This document shows positions 21,715-32,174 of a stretch of DNA of 64,000 bases, piece after piece. This DNA comes from Phaonia tiefii (Eukaryota > Arthropoda > Insecta > Diptera > Muscidae): assembly GCA_963931995.1 (NCBI GenBank), contig OZ008369.1, positions 72,620,562-72,684,561 of the forward strand, given 5' to 3'. The position numbers were made by a program, and so were the translations under genes. Each line of letters begins with the position of its first letter. Within the stretch, counting starts at the first letter, position 1. The notes below the pieces were generated by a model. That model was not told the DNA's origin and did no database searches. It saw nothing but the letters and a program-made list of their open reading frames with translations.

Positions 21715-23035
21715 ATGCCATCGTTAGGAGATTTTGCGACGGTGAGCAGTTGTTTGAAAACGGCTAGGCGCAAGGTTGTTGTTGCGCTGCACAAATTTAT
21801 ATTTTGGTGTGAAGTAGATCGTGAGAATAGAAAACGTCTTCGTATGTTTGAAGGCTTTGACTACGACGAGAAAAGCAAACGCTTTGCGGAGCAAGCAGAC
21901 ATGGTATCTATATGCAACGTGTTGGGCATCAGCTACAACGCTGATGATTTGTTTTTGCATATATTCAACAATCTCCACAGGGATACAATGCTAAGTGTAA
22001 GCGTCGACGACGAAGATGAAGATGAAACTGACGTCGATGGTGACGAAGAGGGCGAGCGCACGATGGTGGAAACTCAGAGTGAAGCAAGCTGTAGTACTGC
22101 AGTCGACGGTAAGGGCAGAGTATTGCTGCTACAGAATATGGTAGGCGTTCAAAGTGGACAACAGAACAGCGACAGCGGCATGGCTGGTTGTGAACAGATT
22201 AACAACAATGTTACCAGCGAGGGACAATATGTGGCACACAGGGTTCAACAGCGTTATGATCAGGCACCTAAGTTTGTTTTGAATTTTCGTGATATCGAGG
22301 ATTCGGTGAGATCATATGATGGTACTGGAAACTTACCTGTGAATGTATGGATAGATGAATTTGAAGAAACAGCATCCGTTATGGGATGGGATGATTTCCA
22401 GAAGTTTATCTTTGCGAAACGATCGCTAAAGGGACTGGCAAAATTGTTTGTGGCTGGTGAACGTGGCATAATATCTTACTCGAAATTGAAGATGAGATTA
22501 GTGGACGAATTCCATTCTACGACGAATAGCGCACAGTTACACAAAATGCTTACTGAAAGGAAAATGCAGAAAGGCGAGAGCTATCAGGAGTACTTCCTGA
22601 GGATGAAAGAACTGGCTCCACGTGGTGATATTGAAGATGATGCATTGATGCAGTACGTAATTGACGGCATAAATGATTTAACTGTCAATAAGACAATTTT
22701 GTACAGCGCAGCGAATTTGAGAGAATTCAAGGAGAAGCTCAAGTGTTACGGGATTATGTAGGAAAAATGCAAGCCAAGACCTGATTTTAAACAAAAACAG
22801 CAGACAAAAATGCCTGTAAGGAATGAGAAAAAGGAGTTATGTTATAATTGCGGCGGAAAAGGTCACACCTCTAAGAATTGTGACAATAAGGACAAGGGTG
22901 CCAAGTGTTTTAGCTGCAATGAGTATGGTCATATTTCTAAACAGTGTCCTAGAAAGACGGAGAAGGCCAACGTACGACATCTGATTGCCGAAGATAAAAT
23001 GAAAAAAACGTTATATTCTCTGACCACTCGTGGGT
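21715..23035 (+). CDS. Gypsy gag (interrupted by a stop)
   Basis: Starts MPSLGDFATVSSC. An acidic stretch (DDEDEDETDVDGDEEGE) at about residues 98-115 is followed by a capsid-like helical region (VWIDEFEETASVMGWDDFQK; MLTERKMQKGESYQEYFLRM). A TAG at 22759-22761 interrupts the frame. In the same frame, two CCHC zinc knuckles follow (CYNCGGKGHTSKNC and CFSCNEYGHISKQC), which bind RNA in packaging. Near 22999-23007 a run of seven A residues (ATGAAAAAAACG) precedes the switch to the pol frame, a plausible site for -1 frameshifting, so the frame break there may be natural, while the TAG is probably damage. Confidence 0.85.
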
Positions 23036-24715
23036 TGCATTGTTTGACACCGGTAGCAAGTTTAATGTGGTAAGCGAACAAATATACAATGCCTTGCGAA
23101 AACCCAGATTGGAAAGATCGGACTTTTATTTAGTTGGATTTGGTAACATATCTAGTGACAACAAAATAAGACCGATGGGTAACTTCAAACATAAAGTTGA
23201 AATAGATGGCGAAAGTTACAATTTAACATTTCATGTGGTACCGAACACTTCTATCGATGTAGACGTCATACTTGGTAATGAGTTTTGTTCACACGTTCGT
23301 GTGGAAATTTCAGAGAATGGTCTAAAGTTCGAGAAAATTGGGAATGATAACGACGACGAAGTTCATTGCATGATGGCCATGAATGTGATCGAAGAGACTA
23401 TGGAAAGTGTCATAGATATTGATGAAACGGCAAGCCCAGATGCGAGACAACATGTTAGGGAGTTGATTGAAGACTACGTGCCAAATAAGACCGAGACAAC
23501 TAACGTCGAGATGAACATCGTCCTGAGTGAGGACACTCCTGCATTTTCAAGACCACGAAGATTGCCGATGACCGAAAGAAGAGCGGTTGAGGAACAGATC
23601 GATACATGGTTAGAAGACGGCATTATCGAAGAATCGGAGTCTGAATTTAGTAGCCCAGTGGTAATGGTGAAGAAACGGGATGGATCGTTTGGACTTTGCG
23701 TTGATTATCGAAGGATCAACAAGATCATAGTAAAGGATCGGTATCCCCTACCACTAATTGAAGACCAATTGGATCGGCTACAAGACGCTAAAATATTCAG
23801 CACAATCGATCTGAAAAACGGATTCTTTCACGTCGCAGTGGCGACTGCAAGTCGCAAGTACACATCGTTTGTGACACACAGCGGGCAGTACCAATTTTGT
23901 AAAGTGCCTTTTGGGCTGTCGAACTCGCCTGCAGTATTTCAGAGATACATAAATACGATAATCCGCAATTTGACTCGTAGAGGCATTGCACTTCCGTACG
24001 TCGATGATATTATCATACCTGGTAAAGATGAAGAAGAAGCAGTGAAAAATCTGAAGGAGGTAATCAAAATTTGCAAAGACTATGGCCTGGAGTTGAATTT
24101 GAGCAAGTGCAAGTTTTTAAAGAGGAGAATAGAGTTTCTAGGCCACATAATCGAGAATCAACAAATCTTTCCATCAAAATTTAAAGTTGACGCCGTGATT
24201 AAGTTTCCTGTACCGAGTAATGAAAAACAGCTATAGGCTTTTTAGGACTCGCCAGTTATTTTAGGAAATTTATTCCTCAATTCTCATTGATTGCTAAGCC
24301 TTTAAGTGATCTAATGAAGTCCGATGTAAAGTTTGAGATGAACGAGAAGCAACTTTCGGCCTTCAACGCATTAAAGAAAATCCTAACTGAGAAACCTGTT
24401 CTGAACATTTTTAATCAACAATATGAAACTGAGGTTCATACCGACGCGTCAGTAGATGGGTACGGTGCTATCCTACTGCAAAAATCACCTGATGATGACA
24501 ACTTACATCCAGTATACTACGTGAGTAAGAAAACTACAGATGCCGAGAGGAAGTATTCGAGTTATGAGTTGGAGATACTCGCCGTGGTCGAAGCTCTGAA
24601 GAAATTTAGAGTATATCTGCTTGGTCTTCATTTTAAAATCGTATCAGATTGTAACGCTTTTACTAAGACCATGGAGAAAAAAGATTTTTGCACGAGAGTG
24701 GCTAGATGGGTCTAA
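23008..24715 (+). CDS. Gypsy pol: protease, reverse transcriptase, RNase H (frameshifted)
   Basis: The frame opens just after the A-run. Protease active site FDTGSKFNVV near 23040. RT with FSSPVVMVKKRDGS, FGLCVDYRRINK, IDLKNGFFHV, PFGLSNSPAVFQR and the catalytic YVDDI at about 24000; then ELNLSKCKFLK and FLGHII. A small indel around 24232-24240 shifts the frame at QLxGFLGLASYF-type sequence. RNase H continues from 24287: HTDASVDGYGAILLQ, SSYELEILAVVEAL and IVSDCNAF. A TAA at 24713-24715 interrupts before EYDYEVEHRAGS. Order and motifs are those of Ty3/Gypsy pol. Confidence 0.88.
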
Positions 24716-24739
24716 CTTCTGCAAGAGTACGATTACGAG

Positions 24740-26086
24740 GTGGAGCATCGCGCTGGAAGTAGAATGAGACACGTAGATTCCTTGAGCAGATACCCAATAA
24801 TGACAATAACAGAAGACGGCACTTTGATCAGACTAAGACAAGCACAGGAGCAAGACGACGAATTGATGGCGATAGAACATATTCTTCAAGAGAAGGGTGC
24901 TCACGACGGTTATTTTATGAAAGGTAATGTTTTGCACAAATACGTCGATGATTACGAGGTCATAGTGGTTCCTAAGGGCATGCAGAGAGAAGTAATACGA
25001 AGAGCACATGAGAAGGGGCATTTTGCAGCTAGAAAAGTAAAAGAGCTGATACGGCGTGAGTATTATATTCCGAGATTAGATGACAAAATTGGATACCATA
25101 TATCCAATTGCATACCCTGTATAATCAACAATAGAAAACGAGGAAGGCAAGAAGGTGAACTGCACCCTCTTTCCAAAGAACATGAACCATTACATACCTA
25201 TCACGTGGACCATTTGGGGCCCTTGGAGTCCACAAGCAAACAGTACAAAGACATCTTTGCTGTAATAGACGCTTTCACGAAGTTTTGCTGGTTATATCCG
25301 ACGAAGACGGCATCTACAAGTGAAGTAATATCGAAGCTAAAATCCCAGAGCGTAATATTTGGGAATCCCATTCGCATAATGTCAGACAGAGGGACTGCAT
25401 TTACCTCAGGGGAGTTCAAGGAGTATTGCGAATCAGAGAACATCAAACATTTTCTCATCACGACTGGTTTGCCGCGAGCTAATGGCCAAGTGGAAAGGTT
25501 AAATGCGAGTATTATAGCGGTTCTATCCAAGTTAAGTATGGCAGATCCTACTAAGTGGTACAGACATGTCGCAAACGTACAGCAGGTGATTAATTCAACG
25601 TTCTGCAGAAGTACCAACACAACACCTTTCGAACTACTGGTTGGCGTTAAGATGCACACTCCCGAGCAGTCGGAAATAAAGAAACTTATTGAAGAAGAGA
25701 TGATATCAAATTTCACTGAGGAAAGAGAAATGACTAGGCAAGGCGCCAAAGAACAGATCACCAAGGTTCAATCCGAGAATCGAAAGAATTATAACCTGAG
25801 ACGGAGAAAAGCAACCAAATATAAAAGAGGTGACCTGGTTGCGATAAAGCGAACACAGTTTGGTCCTAGTCTTAAGCTGAAGCCGAAGTTTTTGGGGCCG
25901 TATGAGGTCGATAGCGTGAAGGCGAACGATACGTACAACGTCGTGGGGCGTGGTAATTCTGACGGTCCGAGAAATACGACAACTTGTGCCGAGTATATGA
26001 AGCCCTGGTGTATAAGCTTTGAGGATGACGAAGTATTCGAGACGAATTTAACGCAGAATGGCCGAGTTGTGGGATCAGAAGTTTAG
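24740..26086 (+). CDS. Gypsy pol: integrase
   Basis: In frame with the RNase H after the TAA. The open frame starts near MEHRAGSRMRHVDSLSRYP, the normal RNase H/connection end. An HHCC zinc domain follows (RAHEKGHFAARK ... CIPCIINNRK), then the DDE core: YHVDHLGPLE (Asp), IMSDRGTAFTSGEF (Asp) and LPRANGQVERLNASI (Glu). A basic C-terminal domain (KATKYKRGDLVAIKR, LGPYEVDSV) follows. The ORF runs 19 nt into the 3' LTR before its stop. No polypurine tract of the usual kind is visible just upstream of 26068. Confidence 0.9.
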   Translation: MEHRAGSRMRHVDSLSRYPIMTITEDGTLIRLRQAQEQDDELMAIEHILQEKGAHDGYFMKGNVLHKYVDDYEVIVVPKGMQREVIRRAHEKGHFAARKVKELIRREYYIPRLDDKIGYHISNCIPCIINNRKRGRQEGELHPLSKEHEPLHTYHVDHLGPLESTSKQYKDIFAVIDAFTKFCWLYPTKTASTSEVISKLKSQSVIFGNPIRIMSDRGTAFTSGEFKEYCESENIKHFLITTGLPRANGQVERLNASIIAVLSKLSMADPTKWYRHVANVQQVINSTFCRSTNTTPFELLVGVKMHTPEQSEIKKLIEEEMISNFTEEREMTRQGAKEQITKVQSENRKNYNLRRRKATKYKRGDLVAIKRTQFGPSLKLKPKFLGPYEVDSVKANDTYNVVGRGNSDGPRNTTTCAEYMKPWCISFEDDEVFETNLTQNGRVVGSEV

Positions 26087-26362
26087 AGGTAACAAGTGGC
26101 GAGAACAAAAAGAAGCAAGAAGGCAGTTGAAGTCGAAAGCAGCGAAGTTGCAAGAAACAAGTCGCAAACACACGAAATTAGTCTATTCGCAGCCGTGACG
26201 ACGTTAAGACGTAAAGATTATCCCCGGATATTTCATCACTTATTAGTACTCTAAAATCATTAATTAAATTGAACATTGAATGAATTTGGACGTTTATTTG
26301 AACTTTATATTTTATTTTAAATAAACTCGAAATTAAATAAAATAACTATAATAAAACCCACA
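26068..26362 (+). repeat. 3' LTR
   Basis: Nearly identical to the 5' LTR, with a 4-bp insertion (ATTGAATGAATTTGGACG region). Followed by the TACA duplication. Confidence 0.92.
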
Positions 26363-26366
26363 TACA

Positions 26367-26568
26367 TTTGTATTGTATTTAACACAACTAGTTTGCCACA
26401 AAAACACGAAATTCGGTTGTTGTTCCTTTGTTGATCGCTGTATACTATTGCCACTATCTGGTATTATTGAACCCATATTTTCCACCATCCAATGTTTACT
26501 TTCCATCGTACCTATGACGTTTAATTTATTGAGCGAATAAAAGTTTCTACGGTATGTATTATTCTATG
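26367..26568 (+). repeat. Repeat family B, copy 2, right part
   Basis: Continues the copy interrupted at 20826; matches 3500-3706. It ends directly against a 5'-truncated mariner. Confidence 0.8.
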
Positions 26569-26571
26569 GAT

Positions 26572-27690
26572 ATACGAGCCAACAACGAGTCGAAATTATT
26601 AAAATTTACTACCGAAATTTGGAGTCAGTGGCCTCAACTTTAAGAGCGCTACGTCCAATTTATGGTCCTCATAATCGTCCTACCAGATCAACAGTTGAGC
26701 GTCTAGTGGAAAAAATTTAATCCACAGGCACAGTACAAAATGTTCCCGTACCAGTGAGACAAAGAAGTGCCCGTAGTGTCGAGAATATTGCTGCCGCTGA
26801 GGCTTCAGTTCAAGAAAGCCCAAATGTGTCTCTCGCACGTCGTGCTCAAGCGTTGGGCATCTCTGTGACGTCGTTGTGGCGAATTTTGCGAAAAGATCTT
26901 GGCCTACGTCCTGACAATATCAAATTTTCGCAAGAACTGGAGCCGCTTGACCACCATAAGCGTCGTATGTTCGTGAATTGGGCTGAGCAACAACTTGAAA
27001 ATGATTCGGATTTTCATCGGAAAATCATCTTCAGCTTTGAGGCTCATTTCTGGCTGAATGGCTTCGTCAATAAGCAAAATATGCCTTATTGGTCAGACAG
27101 CAATCCACACGTAATCCATGAGTCATCATGGCATCCCGAAAAAATTGTGGTTTGGTGCGGTTTATGGGCCGGCGGCGTCATTGGGCCGTACTTCTTCCGT
27201 GATGATCAAGACCGGCACATTACTGTGAACGCGAATCGCTACCGTTCAATAATAACCGAATATTTTTGGCCCCAATTGGATAATATGGACTTGGAGGACA
27301 TGTGGTTCCAATTGGACGGCGCCACAAGTCACACAGTGAATGCCACAATCAATTTATGGAAAACCAAGTTTGGTGAACGTGCTATCTCACGAAATGGCCC
27401 AGTCGATTGGCCGCCTCGGTGGTTCGATTTGACGCGGTTAGATTATTTCCTGTGGGGCTACATCAAGTCTATGGTGTCTGTCAACAAGCCAGCGACGATT
27501 GATGAACTTCGAATGAATATCGAACGTGAAATTGCAGCAGTATCGGCCGAAAACCGTCGAAAATTGGGTTCAGCGTCTGGACTTCTGCAAGCGTGCCCGT
27601 GGTGGCCATGCAAAATAAATCGAGTTCCATACATAATGGCATCGAACGTACTTTCACAGGAATAAAGAAAAACCCAATTTATATTCATTA
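26572..27690 (+). pseudogene. DD41D (rosa-type) mariner transposase, degenerate copy
   Basis: The frame begins inside the protein (YTSQQRVEIIKIYY) without the 5' TIR. A TAA stop occurs at 26718 (VEKI*STG), after which 303 codons are open. Helix-turn-helix region ALGISVTSLWRILRK; first catalytic motif reads FSFEAHFW (Asp replaced by Phe); second reads QLDGATSH; third DLTRLDYF. Near the end a deletion removes the DLCTKTVENWV segment and shifts to an unrelated C-terminus. Certainly inactive. Confidence 0.8.
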
Positions 27691-28040
27691 CTTATATAAC
27701 AGTAGCGGAAGGTAACCCAGCCCGCTGAATAGTTCAACCATGAAAAATAGTTACCAACACCTGGTTATTTAAACACATAATTTGTTGATAAAGTTTAAAT
27801 TGCAGTAAAAGTGTGTGCTAATTAATTTAAGTTCAATAAATAGAATCTTGTGTTTTTTAGAATTTGTTACGTAAAATAAAACTGGTCAAAAATATTTACA
27901 AGTATTATATAAAAACATATACATATGTTATGTATGTATTCAACGACTATAAAGAATATATGTTTTCTCAGCTGCCTCTACGCACACATCCAAAATCATG
28001 AAGCAGCATCAAGTAGTCATAGGTTAACCCCCAGCCGGAA
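27691..28040 (-). other. 3' flank of the dynein gene
   Basis: Lies just downstream of the dynein stop codon on the minus strand, so it should hold the 3' UTR. I see no clear AATAAA on that strand in the first 300 bases. Confidence 0.4.
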
Positions 28041-28370
28041 CTAATCATCTAATTGACATAGGGAAGCAGCACCACGATTAATCCAATGCATTTGATTTTT
28101 CGTACACGGTAAATCCATGTACATCACGAAATTCGTTGAGTGCCCAGTTGTGGAGAGGACACCACGCCTTTCGCTTGTCTTGTACACAGGACACTCGTAG
28201 TAGTTGTGCTTGTCGTCCTTGCCAACAGTGGCAACCTCTTGTTGACCTTCATCAGCCTTAATGGTGGGCAGCATGCAAATAACGGGTAATGTATCAAAGA
28301 GAATTTTCGAGAACGATTCGTCAATCGAGTGTGCGGAACGATTCCAACGACAGCCTTCAAGGAAAAGACC
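28041..28370 (-). CDS. Dynein heavy chain last exon with stop
   Basis: 330 bp, acceptor TCTCCTCCTCCATAG. It begins GLFLEGCRWNRSAHSIDES, then ILFDTLPVICMLPTI, CPVYKTSERRGVLSTTGHST, NFVMYMDLP and HWINRGAASLCQLDD followed by TAG at 28041-28043. This is the normal C-terminus of an axonemal dynein heavy chain, full length and undamaged. Confidence 0.96.
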   Translation of the reverse strand, partial: GLFLEGCRWNRSAHSIDESFSKILFDTLPVICMLPTIKADEGQQEVATVGKDDKHNYYECPVYKTSERRGVLSTTGHSTNFVMYMDLPCTKNQMHWINRGAASLCQLDD

Positions 28371-28379
28371 CTATGGAGG

Positions 28380-28780
28380 AGGAGAAGAGATAGAAATGGA
28401 TAATTTTGTTAATGTTTTAGTAGAGAATTGTGTCATAGTGTCAGAAGGTGAATCTGAATTTGTGAAGGACTGACAAATGTATTGGAGTGACGGTGTAAAA
28501 AACTTTATCAGACTAGGTGCATTGAAAACTGCTTTAAGATTATGTGGGAAATGTTTTGCATTTTATGCATTTTTTAGGAGTTAAGTGAAGTATGTGACAG
28601 TTAACAAAAAGTGACCAAAAGTTATAATTCAGCAATGCTATATAGATATAGCAAAATGACAAATTGTGACACCAAATGGCGGAAAAATTTAAGGGTATCT
28701 CAATAAACCTCACGATTTTTGTAATTTTTTTCCTATGCAAGTGACAGCTCTGAAAATGTACAGTTGCCGTTCGACGACTG
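28380..28780. other. Intron sequence, no feature
   Basis: Start of the 8.3 kb dynein intron; AT-rich, nothing recognised. Confidence 0.4.
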
Positions 28781-28789
28781 TTTCGATTA

Positions 28790-28990
28790 TTAAAAATGGT
28801 TCCCTACACAAAGAACGCGTTATCGTTCTGAAATCCCATTACAAAAATTGGAAAGATACACTGAGAATGCACGCAACCTTCGCGGAATTTTCGGTCGTGG
28901 AGTTGCACCAAATGTATCAACAATTCAAAGACTGATCAACAAATTTAATGGAAACATTGCCGGACACAGCAAGGTGTGCTGGTGCGAAAG
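28790..28990 (+). pseudogene. Mariner N-terminal fragment
   Basis: Reads VPYTKNARYRSEI, LERYTENARNLRGIFGRGVA and PNVSTIQRLINKFNGN, matching the layout of the DNA-binding domain of rosa-type mariners (LRALRPIYGR, STIxRLVxKF). No catalytic domain follows. Confidence 0.5.
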
Positions 28991-29399
28991 AGAGTGTAAG
29001 CTGCTAGGGCTATTTGCTGGATATTTTAATGCATACCTAATGGGAATATGCAATACAAATATTTGCACTCTATCAATTTATTTACGATTTTTAAATTTTA
29101 ATTTATTTTTATATTAAATCGTTCACTTTGATTGGGAAACCATGTAGATGGTGTTAGTATCATATGGAGAATTAACGGCATATTAACAGCGGCAAGCTGA
29201 AATACGTATATAGTTGAGCTCTACCGATTAATCCGGTTCGGCAAAAAATGCCGATTAGCCGAAGCCGATCATTTTCTCCTCAGGGCTCTTCTGGGTGGAT
29301 GTAAAATTTCGCTGTTAGCAGCCGGCCGTTGTTCGTTGTCGATTTCCATTGAGTTTAATACATATTAAGATTGATCCTTGAAATACGATGCTGTTAGTA

Positions 29400-29780
29400 C
29401 CAACCATAGAGTAATTTCATACTAGAGAGACGTTTCCTTTCACACTCTTCTTGATGCGATCGGTGTGATAGAGAGATGTTTCACGAAAAGTGACATACAC
29501 CAGGTGGAATTACAATAGCTTCTTGCTTTAATTTTTCATGTCGTTTTGGTGAAAAATTTAAAAAATTTAAATGTGTTTTAAAATTTTGTATTAACTGTTA
29601 TTGTTACCATACACTTGTGTTGTATTTGAAACAATAACTTTAACACACAAAACGAAATGCCGTTGTTGTTATTTTGTTCGTTGTTTTGAACCATTGCCTC
29701 TATCTGGTATTATTAAAGCAATTGTTTTCAACATCGAACGTAAATATCATACCAGGCCAAATGTTATAAAATTGGTGAGA
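29400..29780 (+). repeat. Repeat family B, diverged copy 3
   Basis: Shares TTTCATGTCGTTTTGGTG, a CACTTGTGTTGTATTTGAAAC-like stretch and TATCTGGTATTATT with the other two copies, but with many differences and indels. Confidence 0.6.
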
Positions 29781-29798
29781 GAACTATTAGGTATAGTA

Positions 29799-31101
29799 AA
29801 GGATTTTTCAATAAGAGCGCTATAAAAGTTTTTTTAAATAAAACAAAACCGGTTTTAGATACCAATGAAATTCTTTATTCCTGTGAAAGTACATTCGATG
29901 CTATTATCTACGGAACTCGATTTCTTTTGCATGGCCACCATGGGCACGCTTGCAGAAGTCCAGACGCTGAACCCAATTTTCGACGGTTTTCGTGCATAAA
30001 TCGGCCGATACTGCTGCAATTTCACGTTCGATATTCGTACGAAGTTCATTAATCGTCGCTGGCTTGTCGGCATAGACCATAGACTTGACGTAGCCGAACA
30101 GGAAATAATCTAACGGCGTCAAATCGCACGACCGAGCCGGCCAATCGACTGGGCCATTTTGTGAAATAACACGTTCACCAAACTTGGTTTCCAATAAATT
30201 GATTGTGGCATTCGCTGTGTGGCTTGTGGCGCCGTCCTGTTGGAACCACATGTCCTCCAAGTCCATATTATCCAATTGGGCCCAAAAATATTCGGTTATC
30301 ATTGAACGGTAGCGATTCGCATTCACAGTAATGTGCCGGTCTTGATCATCACGGAAGAAGTACGGCCCAATGACGCCGCCGGCCCATAAACCGCACCAAA
30401 CCGTAATTTTTTCGGGATGCAATGATGAGTCATGGATTACGTGTGGATTGCTGTCTGACCAATAATGCATATTTTGCTTATTGACGAAGCCATTCAGCCA
30501 GAAATGAGCCTCAGCGCTGAAGATGATTTTCCGATGAGAATCCGAATCATTTTCAAGTTGTTGCTCAGCCCAATTCACGAACATACGACGCTTATGGTGG
30601 TCAAGCGGCTTCAGTTCTTGCGTCACTCTGATCTTGTAAGGATGTAGGCCAAGATGTTTTCGCAAAATTCGCCACAACGACGTCACAGAGATGCCCAACG
30701 CTTGAGAACGACGTGTGAGAGACACATTTGGGCTTTCTTGAACTGAAGCCTCAGCGGCAGCAATATTCTCGACACTACGGGCACTTCTTTGTCTCACGGG
30801 CACGGGAACATTTTGTACTGTGCCTGTGGATTCAAATTTTTCCACTAGACGCTGAATTATTGATCTGGTAGGACGATTAGGACGACCATAAATTGGACGT
30901 AACGCTCTTAAAGTTGAGGCCACTGACTCCAAATTTCGGTAGTAAATTTTAATAATTTCGACTCGTTGTTGGCTCGTATATCTTTCCATGATGAAATGGC
31001 AAACCTTACTGAAGAGAAATGTCAAAAGAGCGGGAAAAAATATGGCGCCAATTGCTGTCCCTATCGATTTTCTTTTGTAGCGTCTCTGTTGAAAAACCGT
31101 T
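29799..31101 (-). mobile_element. DD41D (rosa-type) mariner, full length
   Basis: 1303 bp between TA dinucleotides (29797-29798 and 31102-31103). Ends are imperfect inverted repeats containing TTTTTCAA(C/T)A(G)AGAGCGCTA-like sequence. Single long minus-strand ORF. Two more members of the family lie at 26572-27690 and 49012-49916. Confidence 0.88.
29904..31025 (-). CDS. Rosa-type mariner transposase with mutated first catalytic Asp
   Basis: 373 codons; the true start is probably the internal MERYTSQQRVEII at residue 13. DNA-binding helices (IIKIYYRNLESV; ALGISVTSLWRILRK) are followed by the catalytic domain. The first motif reads IIFSAEAHFW, Ala (about residue 171) where the family has Asp. 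The second is FQQDGATSH and the third CDLTPLDYF. Between the Asp of QQDG and the Asp of PLDYF are 41 residues, the DD41D spacing of the rosa group. The length is normal and the frame fully open, but the Ala should abolish strand cleavage. It sits in a dynein intron, in the same direction as the gene. Confidence 0.88.
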   Translation of the reverse strand: MTFLFSKVCHFIMERYTSQQRVEIIKIYYRNLESVASTLRALRPIYGRPNRPTRSIIQRLVEKFESTGTVQNVPVPVRQRSARSVENIAAAEASVQESPNVSLTRRSQALGISVTSLWRILRKHLGLHPYKIRVTQELKPLDHHKRRMFVNWAEQQLENDSDSHRKIIFSAEAHFWLNGFVNKQNMHYWSDSNPHVIHDSSLHPEKITVWCGLWAGGVIGPYFFRDDQDRHITVNANRYRSMITEYFWAQLDNMDLEDMWFQQDGATSHTANATINLLETKFGERVISQNGPVDWPARSCDLTPLDYFLFGYVKSMVYADKPATINELRTNIEREIAAVSADLCTKTVENWVQRLDFCKRAHGGHAKEIEFRR

Positions 31102-31559
31102 TATAAGTATTAGTCTATGGTATCAACCAAAGTCGATTAGTAAATCGTTTTCGTATCAACTTTCGTTTGTTTTGTCGTTAGAGTAATTAAAGCAAACATA
31201 AAAACAATTCAAAGTGTAACTAAAAAATTTGAAGCCTTTTCTCTTTCGTATTTGAAAAACCGCGGCTATAAAATATTAGAGTGCTTTGATAGTGAACAAT
31301 ATCTATAGTTTACAGAGTTACCATCGCAAACTCAAACGGAAATAAGAAATCTTCAATATAAACAAATATTCTGGTGATAAAATCAAGACTTTGAGGGTAG
31401 TATTCTAAAAGTCGCGAAAGTGAACGTAAACGCAAAAGCTAACGCGAACGCCAAATTCAAAAAATTTTAGTTTAAACATTACTTCACGATTGCGTTTGCT
31501 TACGAAAGCTGTCACTGACATTTGTAGTTTATAGAGTTGCCCAATTACAATAAAAAAAT

Positions 31560-32150
31560 TTCGTTTGAGTTTATATTATTCGATCTTTTGAGTTGTTTTT
31601 TTTTTAATAATTGTTCGGTTCAACATCAATAACTATTAAAAATTACTTTTCCTATGAAAAAGTGAATTTTAATAGAAATATTAAAACGAAATGTGTGAAA
31701 TTGATCATTATGGTGGATAGTTGGGAATATAGCAATTTCTATACCCACCAAGGCATATCATCAGCTCCCTTCTCCACAAGTATTTAGGTATATCATCACA
31801 CATTATAGGGATAAACAAATCTCAAGTAAGCGAGAATTGTCTAAACTCTTACTTGTGCGAAAACATCCACAACAATACTTTGCCATAACCATCAATATTC
31901 ACAACATTTCTTTCCTATGCATGCTTTCATCGAAAGCCATTGCATAAATGTTGTTGTTTCAAAAAAGAAACAACGATTGCCATGAGATTGGCGTTTAGAG
32001 TGTACCGTCTTCAAATTTATTTCCGTTTGAGTTTATATTATTCGATCTTTTGAGTTGTTATGTTTTTAATAATTATTCGGTTCAAGATCAATAACTACCA
32101 ACCATCCACCATAATGATCAATTTCACACGTTTCGTTTTAATATTTTAAT
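31560..32150. repeat. Local direct and inverted repeats
   Basis: An 80-bp segment starting CGTTTGAGTTTATATTATTC occurs at 31563 and again at 32023. A 50-bp segment (AAATTGATCATTATGGTGGA at about 31698) is present inverted near 32100. The arrangement looks like ends of an unidentified element or a rearranged duplication. Confidence 0.55.
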
Positions 32151-32174
32151 AGTTATATTTAATCATTTTAATAG

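Larger units (their letters stand above)
20827..26362 (+). mobile_element. Gypsy-type LTR retrotransposon, nearly complete
   Basis: LTRs of 291 and 295 bp, both TG...CA, are flanked by the 4-bp duplication TACA (20823-20826 and 26363-26366). The insertion splits a copy of repeat family B. Order gag, protease, RT, RNase H, integrase is that of Ty3/Gypsy elements; no envelope-like ORF follows. The LTRs differ at about five positions plus a 4-bp indel, roughly 1-2%, so it is young. One stop in gag, one frameshift in pol and one stop after RNase H make this copy defective. Confidence 0.93.

Noticed and set aside
25201..25764. 187-codon minus-strand ORF
   Set aside because: Antisense shadow of the Gypsy integrase.
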